Assembly (NCBI GenBank): GCA_963969595.1
Contig: OZ018414.1
Coordinates: forward strand, 19,885,660 to 19,949,659
Reading direction: 5' to 3'
Length of the DNA stretch: 64,000 nt
DNA from: Neckera pumila
Taxonomy: Eukaryota > Streptophyta > Bryopsida > Hypnales > Neckeraceae
The notes under the pieces are model-generated. The model did not search any database. It was given only the letters and a program-made list of their open reading frames with translations, and was not told where the DNA came from. This document shows positions 55,831 through 64,000 of the stretch, piece by piece. Both the position numbers and the translations under genes were made by a program. Every line of letters starts with the position of its first letter. Positions within the stretch are counted from its first letter, which is position 1.

Positions 55831-58464
55831 CCCGCGAGGCCCTTTCTTCAAGAGAGGTATTTGAAAGTCTAAGTAAACCTGATTTTGGAAGCTGGCATTT
55901 AACTCTTAAATGGCTTAAAGGTATGTTTACATTTGTTGGTGTTAAAGAGTGTTGTTATTGAAGGTCCTACGAACAAATTTAGACCTACTTATGGATGGGA
56001 TTCATATTGCGAACATCACCCCTAACACTCAGTGCGAACAAACTTTAAGCCCTAATCCAGTAACAACATCAGAGCCATTTTGTGACTTCTGGATGACAAT
56101 GTTGTGGCCTGTATAGAGAGTGGAAGCATTTTTTCATCTACTTTCTTTTTGTTGACCTCCATAGTGGGTTATGAAGAATCTTCAATTGACTTTGAAGTCT
56201 TCCTAGTGTTTGTCTTCAAGTGAATGAGAAGTTAGTAAAAAAAACGGATTACAAAATATGCTATTTTAGTGTATTTTGGGAAGTTGTTGCTCCTTGCTCT
56301 AAATCTGAAATTTCTTTACAAAAATGATATTTTTTGAGTTTGAGCCCAACTAACAAAATGAAGGACATCAGCTCTAGTTTCTACTCCATTTTGAATTTTT
56401 TTTTAATCCTTAATATTGAATATTTTATTGCAATTTGAACTTTGGATGCATTATCAATGTCCATTATTTCTAATTATAGAATGATACTGAAATTGAATTT
56501 ACTCTATGATGTTTGTCAATATAATATACACACATGGTGAAATTTTCAGATTTTTTGAAATAATTTTCTATTTGATATGATTTTTCTTCACTTTTTCTTC
56601 AAAAATTCTCAAAAAAAATGTTTTTTCACAAAAAAATCTAAAATATTTATGAAGTATAAAAGAAACGTAGTTCCATCTCTACAAAATAAATATAAAAAAT
56701 TTCATTCATATCTAGTTGCAAAATGATAGAAAACTGAGTGATAGGCAATGAGGCTTGAAATCAATGGTCATAGGTCCATCTTTTAAGGGTTAAAGGACAA
56801 AGGGGTGATTCTGGAAATCATCCCTTTCTATTACTGTGTGAATCGTTGGCTTAAGAAATAGCAAAAGTACTCACTGAAAGTCAAACTACTGTAGTAAGGA
56901 ATATGATTATGGTTGGAATGTGGTATTTTTTGTATACTTGACTTATAAGGTCCATAAATTGTGGTATATAGTAGTGACAGAAGTTTGTCTCTTTGCTTTG
57001 TCGGATCCAATGACTCATGGCACTCCAAATCTGAATCAATACGTACTGTACAATCCATACTTCTGAGAAGCTATCCAATAGTCATGCATTCTATTTGTAT
57101 TCTTGAGTCATATGGACTTGTTTAAAAATCTTGTCCATTCCGTCTTTGTAAGAGACTTCTCTTTCTGATTTAATTTTGCAAAATTAAACCCTAAATATTC
57201 AAAGGAGGTCCTCACTCCAGAATCACCTCTAAACAGCCGTTTCTGAAATGAAAGTATAAATTTTTAGAATTGCTTTGTGAAAAATGTAATCGTAGGATCT
57301 TCCTTACCATTATCAAATTAGTTTGTCTTCTAATTTTGAAATTATTTTATCAGATGAATTTAAAATATCTTCAATTAAAGTTTAGTTTCTGAAATAAACA
57401 AAAGTTTTTTTTCCAAGTGCAAAATGATTTGTGGGGACAATATCTCAATGCTAAAAAATTTCACAATGGAAAATGAAGTTGGCATTGATTGGAGGCCATT
57501 GTGTTCAACTTTGCAATCAAGTGAAATACATTGAATATACAATAATTTCACTTGACTGTGCTCATTTACTACATCCTCCAACCAATCACCCCTTGTCCAT
57601 TAACATTCATGGAATTTGTTCTTGGGATGGCCTTTCATTGACTAGGTTTCTCTTCCAAGATAATCCACAGAGAGCATTTCTTGAAGTATTTGATTTTGAA
57701 AAATTACCAAAGGTGGAGTTTTTGTCCAAATCAAAAGCTTTTTTGACTATGGATGGATATTTTGATGTTAAATGTGAATTTTTTTTTAAAAGATTAGTGG
57801 AATTTAGGTGACCTTAGAAATTGGATAGGGTTTATAAAATCATTGATTGGGCATTTGGTGGTAAACATATGCAAATTTGAAATTCAAATAATGATAGAAG
57901 AATGCAAACATCTCTCTAAAATAACTAAGTTAAAAAAGCAATGAGATTTTTATTGAATTATTCTAAATTTGCAATCCAAAATTTGAAGATGACACCTTTT
58001 GTCTTCACAATTCTTGAGTGTTTAAGGGCTTTAAACTTTCCATTGTCCCAAGTTGTCAAAAACACAATTCTTGACAATATATTCTATAAGTCACTTAACT
58101 AAGTGGCTTCACCAATTTAAGCAATCTAAATGCATTGAAGTCAAAACCAAATGTTAGGAGTCTTCTAGTAGTGGAAACATAAAAGGAGAGCAGAAAATTG
58201 GCAATTTGTTGTATAATGATTTGGTTCACGTTCAATTGACAAAATTATCTACAAGCCTTAATGCCTCACAGAAGACACCTTTAGCTCATTATTGAACAAG
58301 GATATAAACAAAACAACTATTGTATAGATGGTCATGATAAAAAATAACATTTCTACAAAGAAATGCCAACATCTAAAGGATATTACTTCTCAAAAAATAA
58401 TATTATGGAAAAATGATAAGTCTTTTTGTTGTTAGGTATTTTTATAAATCACATTTATCAATTT
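55831..58464. other. AT-rich repeat-derived spacer
   Basis: No gene is supported. 56,780-56,895 is a direct, diverged copy of 58,470-58,590 (GGCTTAAGAAATAGCAAAAGTACTCACTGAAAG). 57,780-58,290 is shared with 26.0-27.5 kb. A 112-codon plus frame at 57,473-57,811 overlaps the repeat and has no motif. Confidence 0.5.
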
Positions 58465-58701
58465 TAATTAACCCTTAAAAGACAAACGGGTGACCCTAGA
58501 AATCAAGCCTTTTCATAAACATATGAATCTTTGGCTTAAAATATTGCAAAAGCACTCATTGAAAGTAAAAGTATTGTAGAAAACTTCCCCTTTCTACAAG
58601 AAAATTTTGAGGATGAATAGTTGAACTTCTATCCTATATAAGAAAATCTCTTGTCATTCATAGGACGTAAAATTTCCGTCTCGACGTGAAAGGGTTAATT
58701 A
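58465..58701. mobile_element. Short TTAA-type MITE
   Basis: 237 bp with perfect 12-bp ends TAATTAACCCTT and AAGGGTTAATTA. TTAA-CCC...GGG-TTAA layout as in the 34.3-kb element, though the interior differs. Confidence 0.65.
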
Positions 58702-58727
58702 TTCAAGAAGGAATACCAACCCTTACA

Positions 58728-58880
58728 TAACATTCAGTAGCATGTGTTGATGTTGCCTTGCTTCTACAGTGATGGTGTGCCTCTACATCCTCCACCTGTC
58801 TACTTCATCAATAACTACTGATGAAACACTGTTGGGGTGTGGAATATACCACACCATCACTGTAGAGCTACTGAATGTTA
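58728..58880. repeat. Nested foldback element, copy 2
   Basis: Outer stem TAACATTCAGTAGC/GCTACTGAATGTTA and inner stem TCTACAGTGATGGTGTG/CACACCATCACTGTAGA. It is the inverted relative of 9,674-9,827. Confidence 0.8.
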
Positions 58881-58894
58881 TGTACTCTTCGGCA

Positions 58895-59160
58895 TGGTTT
58901 ATAATGTTATGACTTTTGGACAGACTTCCATACACCTTTTTTATGGATTAGATCAACAGTGGGGTTATTCTTGGGTATAGTAAATAACCTTATGACTTTG
59001 GATAGACCTCCATACACCTCAGCAGTTCTTGTTCAAAAAAAGTTTTTTCTGGATTAGATCAACGGTGGGGTTACTCTTGGGTATAGTATATATTGTTATG
59101 ACTTTGGACAGATTTCCATGCACCTTTTCTTTCTTTATTAGATCAACGGTGGGGTTGGCG
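58895..59160. repeat. Three tandem units of about 80-107 bp
   Basis: Each unit contains TTATGACTTTxGGACAGA, TTCCATxCACCT, TTAGATCAACxGTGGGGTT and CTTGGGTATAGTA. Units begin near 58,908, 58,990 and 59,095. The second has extra sequence CTCAGCAGTTCTTGTTCAAAA, which also occurs once at about 60,977 next to the Kelch gene's exon 4 acceptor. Confidence 0.75.
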
Positions 59161-60453
59161 TGTTTGCATCTTTTCAGTACATTGTGGGATATCATTTCTG
59201 AAGAGTAAAAAATTGACATTATTCTCTCTGCAGCCTCAACTCTAGGCTGTAGCGAAATGGAGCCGGCATTGAAATCTGACTGCACGGTCATAAGTTAGGG
59301 TCCATCGTCCGGGGATTCAGAGTACTTTTACTACTGCCACATCTGTGGCATCTCAGTACTTCATTCTTACTGTAGCTCTAGTACTTGATTCCGAGTACAT
59401 TAAACTAGGCTAAAAGCATGGCTCAAAAGCATAGTTCTCAGATGAACTGAACACCCTAACTTAGTCCTTCATCACCGGAAAGCTTAGTTTTTCCGCTTGC
59501 AGCGGCCGAGTCACACAAAGCAATAGCATTTCACCCAATATGCCATTTTGTATCGATAATATATGGGTCTAAAATACGAACATTGTAATATATGGAAAAC
59601 AAACGTAGTGAAAAAGGCATGTTGAGTAGTAGTCATGTTGTGCTACAAAGACTCAACATAGGTGGATAGATTAAGAGTATGGGCTTCAGAGTCCTCACAA
59701 TACACCTTTAGTGCAATCAGAGTACTAAAACGTGGCCACAGATCAAAAGTAGAAAGTGGCCACAGATCAAAAGCTGTACCTAAAGTATGTAAGGTGAGTC
59801 ATCCTATTTGTGCCACCAATTCAGTTCAACCTATTTGTGACAATATGTAGCAAGTGCACATTTCAAATTTGGAATAGGGTCGCGTACCACCCACCGATGC
59901 AGACCAACTAGAAACTCCAGATCCGCACTAATGTCGTAGCCACGATGTTGCTTACAAGAAAGAGGACCAACTTCTAGTTGGAATCTAAGGGTCACGAAAG
60001 CAGAGCAGGTTGCTGCTGCAAAGCCAAGATTGTTTTCAAGTCCTGTTTCATAAGATGCGTGACATAAACTAATAACACACGACATCAACTGTAGCAACCA
60101 ATAAAGTGAAGTGTCAGTACACAACAAACCAGCTGATTCAAAAGAATTCTAGGTGGAATACCAGAAACATTGGTGAACAGTCTGGCATCATTTCTGCCAG
60201 ACTTCAGTTTGAAATGGAGTAAATCTAACTGTAGATTGCTATGCTTATTTCTTCCCAAATTCAAGAAACCAAGTGAGGGACCAAAGCAACAGACACTTTC
60301 TATTGTCAGAATGGTAGCTGCTACATCTATCCCAAGAGTCTTCTAAGGAACACTCTGGTTCTGATGTTTGTAACTTAATGGAAGGAAACGAGAGACCAGT
60401 AAAATGAATAACAAGAATGATACACCCAAGCGGTGCCCTTACTCAGCTGGAGC
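59161..60453. other. 3' flank of the Kelch gene
   Basis: No separate gene is supported. A 98-codon minus frame at 59,831-60,127 has no motif and lies where the Kelch 3' UTR is expected. A short direct duplication GTGGCCACAGATCAAAAG occurs twice at 59,732-59,775. Confidence 0.45.
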
Positions 60454-63400
60454 TCAGGCTTGCAGCACTTGGCAGTGCACAATGTGCGATTTCAGCCGGT
60501 TTCGGCCTGCAAGATTGGACCAGAGGTTGGTCACAAATGACTTGAATTGACCTTTCCCAGAGATGGTTTCCCATAGTTGTCCCTGCTTTTCAGGTATCTC
60601 CGCACTGGCTACATCGACCAGAGTAATACTCATGTTGTTTCGAATAATGCAAAGTTTCCCTCCTAAGGGCACCAAAGCAACAGCCTCCATGGCTCGAGAG
60701 CCTCCGAGATGGAGTCGGCTGTCGACAGATCGACTCCATGCATCACTATCTCGATCATACATCCGTAACTTGCATCCGTCCCGACAATCCAAAGCATATA
60801 AATTACCATGAAGCTCGACGCATGGGTTTCGCCAACCCGCCACCATTCCATTCATGATAGGAGACCAGTGATTTGCTGCTGGCACATAGACCTCACTCAT
60901 CACCTGCCTCTGAGATCCTAGACCCTTGAGAAACCACCTGGAAATTCATGTACAACTCTGTCAGCTCAACACATTGAAGCTCAGCAGTTCTTGTTCAAAA
61001 CACAGGGAGCGAAATTAAACCTCAGAAGTCTTGATGCAGATCTGAGGTCTAGCTAAATCTCAAACCAAGAATTTTACAGTTCTACTAGAAACCTTCAGCT
61101 CAGATTCTCAACATATAAATGATGGTGCACCACGCATCTTAACCAATCATCCAAAGGAAACTAATGAAGAGTATACTATGACTATTAATAATCAAATTCT
61201 AGTTCTCAAGTAGAAGCTATAAGCACCACGCATTAATTCACTGGCGTGGCTAAAATTCACAGCAGGTGATGCATAATCACAAAATCACCAGCGTACTAAT
61301 GCCTTTTAAACTAAGTATAACCTACTGTCTTGAGAATCAGTGATACTTGTGGGTGCAGTATCGTGACCTTCTGAAATCAGATGCATATAGGAACTACATA
61401 TAAGTAGGAATGATAAAGAAGTCGTATGCTTCTAGTAGGGAAATGGAACTAACCTTCCACCATATACCACCCCGATGAAGGGAACCATGGCAGTGCTCAT
61501 ATCAGAGATGGAACACCACTTGTTTCTATTTGGATCATACATTTCCGCAGACCTTAGAGATCTTTGAATTCCCTCACACTCCCCTCCAGCCACATAAAGA
61601 CAGTTGTTAATAACACAGAAGCCAAAGAAGTGTCGCTTCCTCTGCATATTCGGTGCACGGTGCCATTTGTTTGTTCGTGCACTATAATAGACAACGCGGC
61701 GCATGGAACCTTTCAAAGGATCCTTCCCACCAAAAAGGTATAGGTGGCATCCACTCAAAACAGCGCAACCAAAGCCAAGTGCTTCTGAATACTCAACTGG
61801 GACAGGAGGCAGAGGCTGCCACAGCTGATACCTGCAGCATCCAGTCCTAATCTTCAGAAAGAGTACTGATATGAAAAACAAGAATAAATGATACAGCAGA
61901 CACTGTATTCTACAAAGTTCCCAGTAGGATTACGGACATACAGACGTAGAAAACAAAGCCGAAACATCTTTCAAAGCACATGGCATTAAAGACTCGAAAA
62001 TACCTCCCAAAGACTCCGAAAGGCTTCTTAAATATTTCATAAGGTTCTAACTACCAAGTGCATACACGTGTACTAGAGTGTAGGAACTAAAAGACTAGAT
62101 ATATTCAGGCGCAATACAATGTCCAAGACCATGGAAGATCAGTACCTAGGGTCGAAAGCATGCCAAGAGATACGGCCTTCACGATCTCGCTTTATAACAT
62201 AGACCCATTCTTCAGCCATACCCAGCCGTCGTCGAAGGGAATAGAAGAAGTTGCCAGCAAGAAGTCGATCCCATCTTTTACAGACAACACGTAGTTTTCG
62301 GTGGTAAAATCTTGGTACCCGGATGAGGCAAGCAATTGCAAGGTCGTCTGGAAGCCCCGGTAGCAATTCAGAAGGAATACGTCTTTCACCTCGCGTTGGC
62401 TTCTTTGGCAGGGTAATAGTAGGTTTGATGTCCGGCCTAACGCAGTGACCTACTGTTCTACCTGGTACAAATCTTCTCCCACCCACAGACAGGCCTGCGT
62501 CTACTCCCCCACAGTAACATGCTGCGGTCTCAACCTGGAAGTCCAAATTCAGCTTTGATTGAGCAAGAATCGCTCAAATCACAAGAAATTAAAGAAGTGC
62601 AGATACACTAAGATCACCTCTCACATTGGAAAGCAGAGAATATCCAGGCCAACGAGTATCAAACTGATGGGTTAAGCGGTGTTGATATTGTACATTCTCC
62701 AAGACATATAATGCTCACCATCATGCATATCTACGATAGAATCGCTATCATGCACCTCTACATATATAGAAAATATTAAGCACCAATGATTTAAAGAGAG
62801 CGCACTAAATTCAAACGAATCCAGCTCTCCTTCGGCAATTGAAAATAATTGTGTCTAAAGCACTGCCATGTGAATTAACAAATCGATCCAGAACAATACT
62901 CCTCATCTTATGCGAGCTACTTGACATCCACTACGTCTCAAATAATTTTCATTAGTAAGGTCACCTTCAAAACCCGATCAGAGAAGGGTTGGATTGTCGA
63001 ACTAATTAATATTATCCAATTGCAAACAGTGAGTTCTAAACTTATTGGATCTATTGCTGCTACAGTAGGAGAGCACTCACATTCACTGTTTACAGTCACA
63101 CGACATCATTTATCGGTCAGCCAAGGTCGTCAAACGAAAAACAAAAAGGTCTCCATGACCGCCGTTACACATTAATTAAAGCTATAATACGAGCATTATT
63201 CCTAAAGCACTCGCTTACCAAACCAGTGATTGCTCAGAAAATAGGAGGGCACAACTCTGGTTCCATCTCTTTCCAGAAAAGAAAACAAAGACAGTAACGC
63301 TCTAAACCGCAAACTCACAAACTATCCAAGCATACAGAACCTCTTTAACGTCTCAGACCTCATCCTGCTGTTGCTAACACTCACGGGACTTTTCTTGTCA

Positions 63401-63533
63401 ATAAAGAAACACTTAACCTTCAAACCATGTCCACAAACGAAATGTATTGATGAGCCAAGATGCAAAGGACTCCAACACCACAACTTCTGGCTGGCTGTCT
63501 CACCTGAGGAACGGGATGTACAGCCCGATGCAT
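60454..63533 (-). CDS. SAGL1: F-box/Kelch-repeat protein, SAGL1 (At1g55270) type
   Basis: Exons on the minus strand are 63,533-63,504, 62,534-62,146, 61,831-61,454 and 60,937-60,454, giving 426 residues, close to the Arabidopsis protein. A 10-residue first exon (MHRAVHPVPQ) leads into VETAACYCGGVDAGL. The F-box is at about 67-112 (LLPGLPDDLAIACLIRVPRF, LRVVCKRWDRL). Kelch repeats follow, with YLFGGKDPLKGSMRRVVYYS, CLYVAGGECEG and YALDCRDGCKL. The end LKSHIVHCQVLQA is diagnostic. All three introns are GT-AG and keep frame. F-box/Kelch proteins are substrate adaptors of SCF ubiquitin ligases; the Arabidopsis relative targets cuticular-wax and phenylpropanoid enzymes. That target range is inferred by homology only. 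Confidence 0.93.
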
Positions 63534-64000
63534 TGCGGACGCGGTGGTGATCTTCGTCAATCAGCATACTTCCTCGATTCCACATGAAGAAGTTACCAAC
63601 AACAACTCAAAATGCAAAATGGTAACTCCTCATTGTTTCCGAGCTTCCACTACATCTTTTCCTAGCTTCCACTACCTAGCAGACGCAAACTACACTCCAA
63701 CTCAACTTCTAGACCGTTAACATTCGAACAACCTCGCCTCCATCATCTCCCTAAGCCAAGCCCTCCCTCCCTCATTCCGCATCCATTTACTTTGCCGTCT
63801 CTACGGCTCACAAAGAGACTCCTCCTCCTCCTTCAGTTTCCTCCTTCCGCACTCACTTCCGGAACGCAACCTCCGCGCCTCTCCCTCCCTCACGCACGAT
63901 CCTTGCGGCGAAAAAAACAAAACAAAATCGTCGACCTACTTAGTTCGCAACGAAGAACATTAGAGCTCTGACAATGAAAACATTCCCTGAAAACACACTA
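63534..64000 (-). promoter_or_regulatory. 5' UTR and promoter side of the Kelch gene
   Basis: On the minus strand the region is purine-rich (CT-rich on the given strand, CCTCTCCCTCCCTCACGC), as often seen near plant transcript starts. An ATG at 63,585 opens a 28-codon frame (MWNRGSMLIDEDHHRVRN) that overlaps the main start out of frame and terminates just after the first intron in the spliced message: an overlapping uORF. Confidence 0.5.

Noticed and set aside
57473..57811. 112-codon plus-strand frame
   Set aside because: Overlaps a dispersed repeat shared with 26 kb, where the frame is not kept.

Overview
This window looks like nuclear DNA from a land plant. The genes have short exons and GT-AG introns, the intergenic DNA is AT-rich and packed with transposons, telo-box motifs (AAACCCTAA type) occur in leader regions, and the recognisable proteins are plant families. 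A relic protein kinase with a GQAKIFEA-type glycine loop and a conserved unknown zinc-binding protein remind me of bryophyte or early vascular plant genomes. I hold that placement loosely.

Three genes look intact and can be modelled across introns. The first is a five-exon TPR protein of the SlTPR1/At4g30480 type (2,578-4,402, minus). The second is a four-exon universal stress protein (USP) of 162 residues (30,949-32,397, minus). The third is a four-exon F-box/Kelch protein of the SAGL1/At1g55270 type, 426 residues (60,454-63,533, minus). In addition, a family of small secreted/type I membrane proteins rich in proline (AGP/formin-N-terminus-like, 175-184 residues) has four open copies (A 13.3 kb, B 24.4 kb, C 28.9 kb, D 54.5 kb) and two decayed copies (E 41.2 kb, F 45.3 kb).

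Between these genes the window is a mosaic of duplicated blocks. The membrane-protein block carries a conserved leader, coding region and 3' flank. In six of its seven copies a ~165-bp repeat (called R here) borders a leader or the USP locus. Blocks A and B are joined to a fragment of TPR exon 2, and block B also carries a USP pseudogene. In B, USP exon 3 and TPR exon 2 are fused in one open frame. The USP pseudogene is split by a 5,946-bp Ty3/Gypsy retrotransposon with 296-bp LTRs and a TAGAG target duplication. Its coding frames are broken by five stop codons and one frameshift, and every stop can be explained by a C-to-T or G-to-A transition.

The remaining sequence holds DNA-transposon relics whose boundaries can be read directly. 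They include TTAA-flanked CCC...GGG elements (piggyBac-like in form), one of which has swollen by a 1.4-kb CCA/CCCCCA satellite. A TTA-flanked Harbinger-like element with a long internal hairpin has landed inside an R repeat. There is a 268-bp Mutator-like MITE with a 10-bp direct repeat, a CATTAG...CTAATG MITE family (four copies), nested palindromes, and two large inverted-repeat pairs (6.1-8.0 versus 15.2-16.9 kb, and 37.4-41.8 versus 45.2-51.9 kb). The second pair flanks a conserved unknown gene (42.9-44.2 kb) broken by one in-frame TGA and one frameshift.
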